Below, one piece after another: positions 56,196 through 64,000 of a stretch of DNA of 64,000 nt. The translations under genes and the position numbers were made by a program. A model generated the notes under the pieces. It was not told the origin of the DNA. It ran no database searches and was given only the letters and a program-made list of their open reading frames with translations. The DNA is taken from NCBI GenBank assembly GCA_035771165.1, contig JAWNZC010000372.1, forward strand, positions 874,501 through 938,500. Direction: 5' to 3'. How positions within the stretch are numbered: the first letter of the stretch is position 1; each line of letters starts with the position of its first letter. This DNA comes from Paragorgia papillata (taxonomy: Eukaryota > Cnidaria > Anthozoa > Scleralcyonacea > Coralliidae).

Positions 56196-57522
56196 AGGCT
56201 AGTTTCCACTCAGGAAAATCTTCTGCAGGATAGGAACTAACCTGCGATCAGGCCAGTTGTAAACTATGGCCTGATACAAATCATTGATTCTTCTCTTCCG
56301 CCCCCTATTCATGTGACGCGCCATAGCCAATAAAAATCACTTCCTGTTTTGTATTGCGTGTGTCTATAAAAAGCTTCACCGAACAAATTAATAACGTCTA
56401 AGCAAATCGAACCTCAAAAAATTCATTGTTTGTGCATAAACATCTTCAAACACACGTTTATTCAGTTTTCAAGTAATCTTTCAAAGTGGCAATGCCGAAG
56501 TAAAATCTAGTACTGTATACTACAATGAACCAGCAATTTGCAATTAGGGAATTCGAAATATATTATTTATACGATCGGGATTCGGGAAACCAAATATTTT
56601 AATATTTGATTACAACAATTCTCAAATATATTCCCAGATATTTTAATTAAATGCACAACGGCAATTCCGATTTTCCGAATAGCCACAACATTTTAAATGT
56701 TTTCACCAAACGTTTTGATGTTTCACCCCATTTCAGCGACTGCTTTAGCTTGGCGACGAGATAATAATTTGTCTCACGCGTTTCAGTTCAGATTCATACA
56801 ATCAGTCAAGAAAGGCTGCAAAGCGGCCTTGATATGGTTTGTATTCAGACTTTATACGTACAGTACTTCCGTATAAGTTCCAGTAGACTATAAATTACGG
56901 ACACTGCGTTCGCTTTTCCGATCAGAATGAACTTTCAAGAGCAATTGTTTCTTCCCGTAGTCAGACGACAAGACAGCAGCAGTGTTTTGTTTTGACAGCT
57001 AGGCTGGCTTTCAATACACATTGCACAGTTCTTGCTCTTCCTTCACGCATAGTATTACGGGCAAAACGCGGAGGTTCCTTCTTCAGCTTATTTAATCGCT
57101 CTTGTCCATGAAAATGGCAAAAATGCTAACGGTAAATTTGAGAAAACACAAACTTTCTAGTCGGAGCCTGAGCGGCTTCTCGGCAATTCCCACGAAGAAT
57201 TTTCGATTTTCGAATCAGTTAATTACTTAATTTCCGTTGATGTTGCGCGCTAGCCAATTAAACCTTATCAAATCGAGTCCTTTGTTGCAATAGCCAATCA
57301 GGACTACTTCCAAAATCTGGAAGTACTGCACGAACTTTTAACGACATTTGTATCAGGCCATAGTTTACAACTGGCCTGATCGCAGGTTAGATAGGAACGG
57401 ACAGGAAAACTCCTTTGTGTTAAAGTTGTTAGTTCCGACCAAGAGCTCACAAGACAAAGAAAACGTCCTTGTCCATTCCGGTACTGCGGAAGGTTTTTCG
57501 GAGTGGAACCGAAACTAGGCTT
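56196..57522. mobile_element. Middle element of the nest (AGGCTAGTTTCC MITE)
   Basis: Left part AGGCTAGTTTCCACTCAGGAA (56196-56237), right part from 57390 to CTAGGCTT at 57522, TA on both sides. Same family as the MITE in the LINE (51060-51221), including the TTAGTTCCGACC and GAGCTCACAAGACAAAG blocks. Split by the element at 56238-57389. Confidence 0.85.
56238..57389. mobile_element. Innermost 1152-bp element with 9-bp target duplication
   Basis: Ends TAACCTGCGATCAGGCCAG and its exact inverse; pairing continues through TTGTAAACTATGGCCTGATAC. GATAGGAAC is duplicated (56229-56237 and 57390-57398). No ORF of note. Long TIR with a 9-bp duplication again suggests a Mutator-like mechanism. Confidence 0.9.
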
Positions 57523-57929
57523 TAGTCAAATGCTTTTAGAATGGTATGGAAAAGTTATTAGCCCTAATGAAGATTCTGATTATAGGCTTCTGTAAAGTGT
57601 AGAACATGTCAGGATTCTGGTTAGGATCCTGTTAAGTTTGGGATCATGTCAAGTTTAGGATCCTGTCAGGATCTTGATTAGGATCCTATAAAGTTCAGAA
57701 TACTGTCAGGATCCTGGTTAGGATCCTGTTAAGTTTAGGATCCTTTGAGGATCCTGGTTAGGATCCTGTTAAATTTAGGATCCTGACAGGATCCTGTAGG
57801 ATCCTATAGGATCCTGTTTAGGATTTCTACCAGGGTGAGAGTACTTCACTAGTAAAATGTAGTTCAAAGGTTTCTCTCAATACGTCATTTTAGAGTTCTT
57901 TATCACAAAAATTTCTTCTGCACATTTAT

Positions 57930-58150
57930 CAAAAGTTTTTCTCTTACTAAAAAGGGTGCCTATGTATGCAGGTGTCTCTAGGTGCCTATAGGCAACTGAT
58001 AGAAAAAAATTAACCTCAAAAGCCTATATACATTCTATATGTGGATTGCCTTTAGGGTTATATTTCTATACGTTGCCTATAAGATATATTCCAAATTGCC
58101 TATATAAACCTACAGTGTATATAGGATCATATACGTTGGGCTATAGGGTA
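57930..58150. repeat. Irregular TGCCTATA repeats
   Basis: More than ten scattered copies of TGCCTATA, CCTATAGG or ATATAGG without fixed spacing. Confidence 0.6.
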
Positions 58151-58189
58151 CTCTAGACTATAGGTCAGCCCAGGGCCTCTTTTAACTAT

Positions 58190-58224
58190 ATAACTGGGGG
58201 GGGGGGAGCTTGGACCCCAGCCCC

Positions 58225-58257
<33 letters not shown>
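58190..58257. repeat. G run and C run forming a hairpin
   Basis: A run of 12 G (58195-58206) and a C-rich tract (58219-58257) flank GAGCTTGGACCCCAGCC. The minus-strand frame here codes only for glycine. Confidence 0.8.
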
Positions 58258-58258
<1 letters not shown>

Positions 58259-58299
58259 CCGCGAATTGATTTTGCCCCCCCCCAGTAAAAGTCCCTTTT

Positions 58300-58850
58300 T
58301 GCCCCAGTCGATAAAATATGTATGCATAAGCAAGTCAGTTGAATAGTTTCAGTTGTAACAAATGTATAGATAAATCTTTATATTAGTTAAATAGTGTTTA
58401 TTTTGATTAGATGTATGTGGTGATGAAAAATCTTTTTATAGTTCCTTCACAACATTTTCCATGTTATATTTGAAAGTGAACATGCTGATGAGTTCTGACA
58501 CAATCCACAAAGCGAAATAGTCCGAAATGTGTTGTATTTTAACTAGTTTTTATGACATTTTATGACCTTCAGTGTTCTTAAAAATCACCCCTCAGAATGC
58601 AGGAAATGGCATTTCCGAGACTCTAAATTTCAAACATTTCCGGGGAGGCATGCCACCGGTCCCCCTAGAAGAGTACCTTTTTGTGAACGCCCCCCTGGAA
58701 AAATCCTTAAAAGAGGCCCTGATCAGACTTTTATAAGAGGCCCTGAGTCAGCCAGATAGACTTTTATAGGGGCAAGCAAAAATGAACACATTTGGATATA
58801 CCTCTGTACACAATGTTAAAATTAATGCTTACGTTGTTCCATATACCTGC
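58300..58850. other. Sequence without recognised gene
   Basis: The only structure is a repeated TTTTATAAGAGGCCCTGA-like phrase (58700-58745) that is inverted relative to CAGGGCCTCTTTTAA at 58171-58185, so this stretch may be the inside of a larger inverted element. Confidence 0.4.
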
Positions 58851-58852
58851 AA

Positions 58853-59060
58853 GGAAGTTGTTACAATGCATTTAATACATGTATGACTTGTTGTTCCTAG
58901 TTTGTTAACAAGTCTGTAATTGTAACAGGCTGACGACATTACTTGTAAAAATGTTGATGACTCTCAAGTTGTTCCTACTACAACTTGTTCCCGCAACAAC
59001 TTGTTCCCACTTGACAGTTAACAAGCTAGTTGCTACAAGGTTGACATACAAGTAACAACA
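58853..59060. repeat. ACAAGTTG-rich repeat, second copy
   Basis: CAAGTTGTTCC, AACTTGTTCCC and TTACTTGTAAAAATG blocks match 48400-48560. Confidence 0.6.
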
Positions 59061-59164
59061 ATTACTCAGAAAAGATTTCTTAGCCCCCTCTAACCCTCCT
59101 GAGCTTGACGAACGTGCAACAAACGTCTGTTACATTACACCAAGCTCACAAATGTACCACATGC

Positions 59165-59385
59165 ACTACTTAAGAAATAGAAAACATTTTCCGTGTTTCC
59201 ATAGAGTTATAGAAACACGAGTGGAAGTTTGGGAGAACGAGAAATTGTAGTGGGAACACGAGCCCGCAGGGCGAGTGTTTCCACGCTATTTCGAGTTCTC
59301 CCAAACTTCCACAAGTGTTTCTATAACTCTATGGGAACACGGAAAAAATGTTTTCTATTTTCTATTTCCTTTATAAAATAACCTG
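59165..59385. mobile_element. Palindromic MITE of the AATAGAAAA family, copy 3
   Basis: TAGAAAACATTTTCCGTGTTTCC and ATAGAGTTATAGAAACACG are inverted around GAGCCCGCAGGGCGAG. The AAGTTATAGAAACACGG motif occurs again at 59514-59531. Confidence 0.75.
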
Positions 59386-59655
59386 TCGAAAATAGGTATA
59401 GAACGTAAAAATAATCACTGCATCAAAGCGTAAATTCTCCTTACTCTTCATAATGGCGTATCCTACACTGAATGATGGCGTATTGAATGGCGTGGACCTT
59501 GCCGTGTTTCCATAAAGTTATAGAAACACGGCTTTGAACCAATCGCCAGGCTTGTTTTCAAAGTGTTATTTTATAAATGTATATGACTGTATACAACTTA
59601 TCATTGATATTACAACGTAAGCTTGTATTAATTTGCTTGATAAAATCACAACTTG

Positions 59656-59774
59656 TTAACCCTTTTACTCCCACCATGTCAAGAGGTCTCCCCCTGCGGA
59701 GTAAAATCGTCTGGTATCGGACAAAGTAAAAAATAAAAAGTGCCAAATGGCATTGATGGGAATGAAAGGGTTAA
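59656..59774. mobile_element. TTAA MITE, copy
   Basis: TTAACCCTTTTAC and AAAGGGTTAA ends, ACTCCCACCATGTCAAGAGG inside. Sits after AAATCACAACTTG as at 48623. Confidence 0.7.
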
Positions 59775-59787
59775 GGAGATAGTACGT

Positions 59788-59788
<1 letters not shown>

Positions 59789-59835
<47 letters not shown>

Positions 59836-60115
59836 TGTATTTATACCGCGCAAATTCAGCCGCCATACGACACATATCGGCCCACGAATTACAGATAAGC
59901 CCTAGGTGTTGATTTTACGGAGGGAGGAAAACCGGAGAACCCGGCGAAAAACCCTCGGAGCACAGGAGAGACCAACTAAACTCTACTCACATAAGTCCCA
60001 AGCTCGAGAATGGGGTTGTTCCCAGACGGCCACCCATCCAAGGAATAACCCCGTCTAACCGGGCTTAACTATTGGTGAGAGGCAGCGCCCTAACAGCACA
60101 CGCCATCCGTGCTCC
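59789..60115 (-). mobile_element. 5S-rRNA-like SINE, copy 2 with ATT tail
   Basis: Read on the minus strand: GTTAGGGCGCTGCC, GGTTATTCCTTGGATGGGTGGCC (5S box C-like), GTGAGTAGAGTTTAG, TCTCTCCTGTGCTCC, CCGGGTTCTCCGGTTTTCC, TGCGCGGTATAAATACATG and then an ATT run (59789-59832). The 3' end (GCGCGGTATAAATACAT plus ATT repeats) resembles the LINE 3' end at 54095-54142, so that LINE family probably mobilises it. Confidence 0.78.
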
Positions 60116-60122
60116 CCCTTTA

Positions 60123-60231
60123 TTAACCCTTTAACACTTGAAGCCTGATGACGAGTCTTTATTATTTTATTCTGGCTAACGCCAGAAGATTTTATTCAGC
60201 ACAGGGAGAGGTTCAGGCCTCAAAGTGTTAA
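60123..60231. mobile_element. TTAA MITE, copy next to the SINE
   Basis: TTAACCCTTTAACACTTGAAG and CTCAAAGTGTTAA ends with TTTTATTCTGGCTAACGCCAG in the centre, as in 48623-48731 and 29449-29619. Confidence 0.75.
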
Positions 60232-60529
60232 GGAGATCGATTTTAACAGGCTTGCTGTAAACTTGTTGCAAACACATGTATCTAACAGGCTACGAGATTT
60301 TTACTGATTTTACACAATGTCATGTATATACTGACAGTACTTACAAGGTACAGGATAGTGTAGATACTGCCGATGTATCAGCCAAAGAGAGATGGGAGCG
60401 TGGCCGCACTGGGTAGCAAGTAGCAACTAAAGAGGGACCTGTTATTAAAAGTATAAGTAATTAACAGTGCATGGACAGAAACAAAACGTGTGACGCTTTG
60501 AGTGGACTATACATACTATCTCTAATGAC

Positions 60530-60900
60530 AACTGATCATTCCATTCCAATCATCAGTAACAATTACAAACAACGACTGCTGACATTAAAATACTTCCAGT
60601 TTCTTACTGGCACGAATACCTGGACTTAATCTCCTTCTTCAAAATTATTAATAACATGGCTATAATCGATCCCTAAATCCTACCTACTCCGTACATTCCT
60701 ATCAGAACAACAAGAAACAGCTCGACTCCTGACATCTTACAGTTTCGCCCGCGAAAATGTAAAACTCTTACTTTCCAACGCTCCTATATTACTTGTAAGA
60801 ATGTGCAGGACTTGGAACACTATACTGTCCCAATTACGTGTAAAATGGACCACTTTCTCCAGTTTTAAAAGCAACCTCCTGTCCTACTGGGAATCGGGGA
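60530..60900 (+). pseudogene. Decayed LINE C-terminal fragment
   Basis: Broken plus-strand frames read NNYKQRLLTLKYFQF, SYSFARENVKLL and RTWNTILSQLRVKW. This is the tail that follows the reverse transcriptase in CR1/jockey-like LINEs (YK-R-L-LKYL, then FARR-LWN-LP). Several stops and shifts. Followed by a short GGGGAATCGGGGAA repeat. Confidence 0.55.
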
Positions 60901-61215
60901 ATGGGGGAATCGGGGAACGGTGAAGACCCCAGATTATGGAAATCGATTTGCACACAATGCAACTCAACCTGAGGTCTCAACGAAGCGATCCGTTGCTGCA
61001 TCTGATATTTGAAACTTTTATTATTATTTACTTATTTACTTTGTTTACCTGGGACCACAGTAATTGGCATTAAGCTGTTGTGGTTGTGATTTAATTGTAA
61101 ATTTACTTATTTATTATTTTATTATTATTATTAACTTTACTCAAATCTAATTACTTAAAGCACTGCACTCACTCACACAACACACCAATGTAATTATTAT
61201 CTATAGTATACATGA

Positions 61216-61239
61216 TTGTACGTATGTGGCAAAACGTAA

Positions 61240-61314
<75 letters not shown>

Positions 61315-61316
61315 AG
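61216..61316. repeat. AAAT tetranucleotide microsatellite
   Basis: About 25 units of AATA. Confidence 0.95.
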
Positions 61317-61599
61317 GAGATGACCGGTCTATCTAGTACAAAGGATGACTTCGATAACACCAAACATGTCAAGCTCCCTGGACTAAAATGATTGACATCT
61401 CTAATTTTTGTGAATAATTAAACAATATTAACACAACTACCATCATACGAACATTTCTCAGTCTGGTCTTGAAGACAATCTTGCAATTAAATTAGTTCGA
61501 TTACCTACTTTTGTACGCAGATGTCCGAATTATAAACTGTTCATGTCATTTTTAAACGGTTTTCCATATCTATGCAACAAATCCTGGAAAGTTATTTTT

Positions 61600-62270
61600 T
61601 AATTTGATTTGAAGTTCTTTTTTAACTTGATTACTGTTCTGAAATTTGGGGATGCCTTGGTACTACATTGAGTGATAAACTGCAGCGCCTGAAAAACAGA
61701 GCTGCAAGAATAATAACTAAGTGTGGATATGAATACCGATCTATTGATTTATCGAATTCCCTTAAGTTGCAAAATCTTGAAACAAGAAGAAATAAAAAAT
61801 TATCTACCTTAATGTTTAAGATGACACAAGGGATGTTGCCTAATTATCTAACAAACAGTTTCACGAGATTTGACCAGATACTTGATTATAAAGCTAGGCA
61901 ATCCCAATTTCATTTCCAATTTCCTAAACCTAATACCAATTACATGAAAAAAGCTTTTAGCTATAGAGGAGCAGTGGTTTGGAACAACCTCCCTAATGAA
62001 CTTAAGTTGACGACTTCAGTTCGTAATTTTAATCATCAACTGAAGTCGATCACTAATTAATTTTTATTGTGGATGTATATAATTACTAATATTCTTTGTA
62101 AATAAACTAAATAATTTAGATTGTAATAGCATTTATTTTTATTCCTATATTGGTGTGCACGGACTATTGGAAGAACACTTTTTTCTTTTATTGTATATAT
62201 TTTTTGGTGAAATAGTTCCTTCCGTGATTAAATAAAGTTCAAAGTTAAATAAAGTTCAAAGTTAAAGTTA
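61600..62270 (+). pseudogene. 5'-truncated LINE, C-terminal ORF2 tail and 3' UTR
   Basis: From about 61626 the frame reads LDYCSEIWGCLG, KLQRLKNRAARIIT, LKLQNLETRRNKKL and YRGAVVWNNLPNELK, ending at TAA 62058-62060. It is the reverse-transcriptase thumb and tail of an RTE/CR1-like LINE. The 3' end finishes in imperfect AAATAAAGTTCAAAGTT repeats (62229-62270), directly next to the end of the GPCR gene. Confidence 0.8.
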
Positions 62271-62273
62271 ATG

Positions 62274-62279
62274 TTTATT
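62274..62279 (-). terminator. Polyadenylation signal overlapping the GPCR stop codon
   Basis: On the minus strand the end reads CAA TAA ACA, so AATAAA shares bases with the last sense codon and the TAA stop. Another AATAAA-like signal is not obvious in the next 40 bases, which are LINE tail repeats. Confidence 0.4.
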
Positions 62280-63288
62280 GAACGGCAGAATCTCTAAGTC
62301 GTGCGGTGCCTGTAGTTGTATTCTCAGTCAGAATTTCGCCAACTCTGAAGTTACCATGACGACGAAATGTAATGATTTGTATGAAAGCACCTCTGAATAT
62401 TTTGTTCGTTGCCCAGTAGATCAACGGATTTATAGCACTGCTCAGGAAGATCATCATTCCGTTGAACATGTACACGCCACGCGGCAACGTCGTCTCACCG
62501 CGGAACGTGTCGATGAAGTCGATCACGGAAACTGGTACCCAACACGCGGCGTAGCCCAGGAAAGCGAAAAACATGGTGACGCTCGCCTTGCGCTCGCGTT
62601 TTTGCAACGTGGTCAGCGTGCGCTGCTCTTGGGTGGTGCCGAGTTGCCGGCGACTTCTTCGGATCTCTCTGAAGGTTTTGAAATAGGAGATGATGATGGC
62701 GTGCATTGGCAGGATTATAAAGACGACTTCCACCATGAAGGTGTAGGTTTTGTTGGCATAAAACGGGTAGAGGCAGAACGCTTTTCCGGCGTTGAACTCG
62801 TAGAAGCCCCAGCCAAAGAGAGGCGGCAGCGTGGCAACACTAGGTAACAACCACAGAGCGACCACCGTGATGCGAACATTTCTCTGTGAGAAAATATCTT
62901 CGTACGACAGCGGTTTAACGATGGCGACGTATCTGTTGACCGCGACGAGCGCGACAGACATTTGGGATACCATAGAGATGGCGAATATCGAGAAGCCATT
63001 GAGGTCGCAGACTGTCTCAGAAAAGGGCCATTTGCCGGCGATGACGACCGAAATGGACAGTGGGATGCAGATGATCGCGATGAGGATGTCGCCGATTGCT
63101 AGGTTGATGACGAAGACGTTGGCTACGTTACGCAACGAAGGAGTCTTGTAAACTGCGATGCACACGAGGAGATTGCCAAACAGGGCGACGAAGTTGATGA
63201 CGAGATACAAAAACGCTTCAATAACAACCTGTCCGTCTTTTCTCGCTTCCAATTGCTCTGCCAGGTAATTGCGTTCGATAATCGCCAT
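62275..63288 (-). CDS. Class A (rhodopsin-family) GPCR, intronless
   Basis: 337 residues from the ATG at 63286-63288; upstream in-frame TTG is not a start. Seven hydrophobic segments. Family landmarks: GN in TM1 (residues 38-39), LAIGD in TM2 (Asp 67), the disulphide pair Cys 94 and Cys 172, NRY in place of DRY at the end of TM3 (118-120), CWVP in TM6 (249-252) and NPLIY in TM7 (287-291). An N-K-T glycosylation site lies in loop 2. No lysine is found at the retinal position of TM7, so it is not an opsin. The NRY motif recalls melatonin-receptor-like and other invertebrate orphan receptors; the ligand cannot be predicted. It acts in the plasma membrane through G proteins. Single-exon GPCR genes are common in cnidarians. 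Confidence 0.93.
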   Translation of the reverse strand: MAIIERNYLAEQLEARKDGQVVIEAFLYLVINFVALFGNLLVCIAVYKTPSLRNVANVFVINLAIGDILIAIICIPLSISVVIAGKWPFSETVCDLNGFSIFAISMVSQMSVALVAVNRYVAIVKPLSYEDIFSQRNVRITVVALWLLPSVATLPPLFGWGFYEFNAGKAFCLYPFYANKTYTFMVEVVFIILPMHAIIISYFKTFREIRRSRRQLGTTQEQRTLTTLQKRERKASVTMFFAFLGYAACWVPVSVIDFIDTFRGETTLPRGVYMFNGMMIFLSSAINPLIYWATNKIFRGAFIQIITFRRHGNFRVGEILTENTTTGTARLRDSAVQ

Positions 63289-64000
63289 GACTGTTCTTAC
63301 TGCCAATTAAAGCCTCTCTCGTGGTTTTACTTGGAAATCTTTCGGACTCTGTAATTGAAGGGATGGATATTAGTTACAATTGAAATACCAGGCGAGAAGC
63401 GCAGTCTTGTTAGAAAAATGATAGCCCAACAAATAACTCTAAGGAAAACCATAACGAATACATATAATAGTTCAAAAAAAATGTAATACTGACGTTTCGT
63501 TACTAACCTAGTAACATCTTCAGAGTGAATAACTGATTTACAGAGATTGATATTAAATAGCTAACTGTTACATAAATAGACGGTGACAGAAGTGACAGAG
63601 GAGTAATTAATGAGCATAAAGAAGTGAGAACTCAGGAGCATGCAAAGGAGAGGAAGGAGGTGACAAAAAAAACTAAAAGCCGTAAGCAAGATAATGTAAA
63701 AAAAGTGTCAAAGGAAAAGATCGAATGTTTCCGTTAAGAGAGGGTTTTTTATTTTTTTATCAATCGTGAGCGGGCGGAATCCTAGGTAATGCTGCAATTT
63801 GATTGTCTGCGTGAGCGGGCAGTTTTTTACGATATCTGACCACGGTCACGGAATCCTAAATTTAATTTTAAAATTCATTTAAAATTGACCGATTTTCATA
63901 ACTATTTCGCTTGCCACAGAAAAAATAAATTCAACAGAGAGCTACGGGGATGCAAATGAGTTTTATTATCCAAATGGTTTTGACAACTTCATGTGTAAAC
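63289..64000. other. Upstream region of the GPCR, with repeat module
   Basis: The 5' side of the GPCR gene. On the minus strand 63491-63523 has CTGAAGA, a GTTACTA/TAGTAAC hairpin and CGAAACGTCAG, related to modules at 26.9 and 30.2 kb. GAGCGGGC phrases recur at 63769 and 63813. No further gene found. Confidence 0.5.

Larger units (their letters stand above)
56089..57835. mobile_element. Outer element of a three-level nest (CCCTGGTAGAAATCCT ends)
   Basis: CCCTGGTAGAAATCCTGA at the left is inverted at the right (AGGATTTCTACCAGGG). Both subterminal zones carry repeats of TTAGGATCCTG (four at the left, more than ten at 57600-57825). No clear target duplication. Interrupted by the element at 56196-57522. 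Confidence 0.8.

Noticed and set aside
62278..62847. Plus-strand ORF of 189 codons
   Set aside because: Antisense shadow of the GPCR gene, without any domain.
62275..63288. Opsin identity for the GPCR
   Set aside because: No lysine at the retinal-binding position of TM7.

Overview
The window is animal nuclear DNA. It has long spliced genes with short exons, no operons, dense transposon relics of many superfamilies, SINEs, LINEs and simple repeats. The gene content, a 2A-bearing LINE and the repeat style suggest a marine invertebrate, most likely an anthozoan cnidarian (coral or sea anemone). This is an inference; nothing in the sequence names the species.

Most of the window (position 1 to 47934, minus strand) is one gene, a homologue of NFXL1, an NF-X1-type zinc-finger protein with an N-terminal RING-like domain. 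I assembled ten coding exons by hand from splice sites, reading phase and protein similarity. Together they give about 495 codons spread over nearly 44 kb. The 3' half of the gene lies beyond the left edge. A divergent gene, of which I see one coding exon with a WD40-like start, begins on the plus strand at 48181, so about 250 bp between the two starts probably act as a bidirectional promoter. At the right end is an intronless class A (rhodopsin-family) GPCR gene (62275-63288, minus).

Everything else is mobile or repetitive DNA. In order: a TIR element with 9-bp target duplication (572-2037), a pentanucleotide satellite (4.8-5.6 kb), palindromic TTAA elements around exon 9, an apparently intact PIF/Harbinger transposon with both of its genes (10961-14714), a nested hAT-like element (19773-20700), a 700-bp tetranucleotide run (24 kb), a decayed TIR element with a RecQ-like fragment beside it (27.4-28.9 kb), a 2.8-kb minisatellite of 33-bp units (30.2-33.1 kb), tRNA-derived SINEs, a duplicated hairpin unit with a hammerhead-ribozyme-like core (41.65-42.35 kb), a pogo/Tigger deletion derivative (43065-43961), an L2/CR1-like LINE with a 2A-like peptide (50523-54142), a three-level transposon nest (56089-57835), a 5S-rRNA-like SINE (59.8-60.1 kb) and two LINE tails (60.5-62.3 kb).

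The host genes show no functional link to each other. The transposons show several inferred links: the 5S-like SINE shares a 3' tail type with the LINE, non-autonomous elements sit inside autonomous ones, and the introns of the NFXL1 homologue collect palindromes that would make its pre-mRNA rich in double-stranded RNA.
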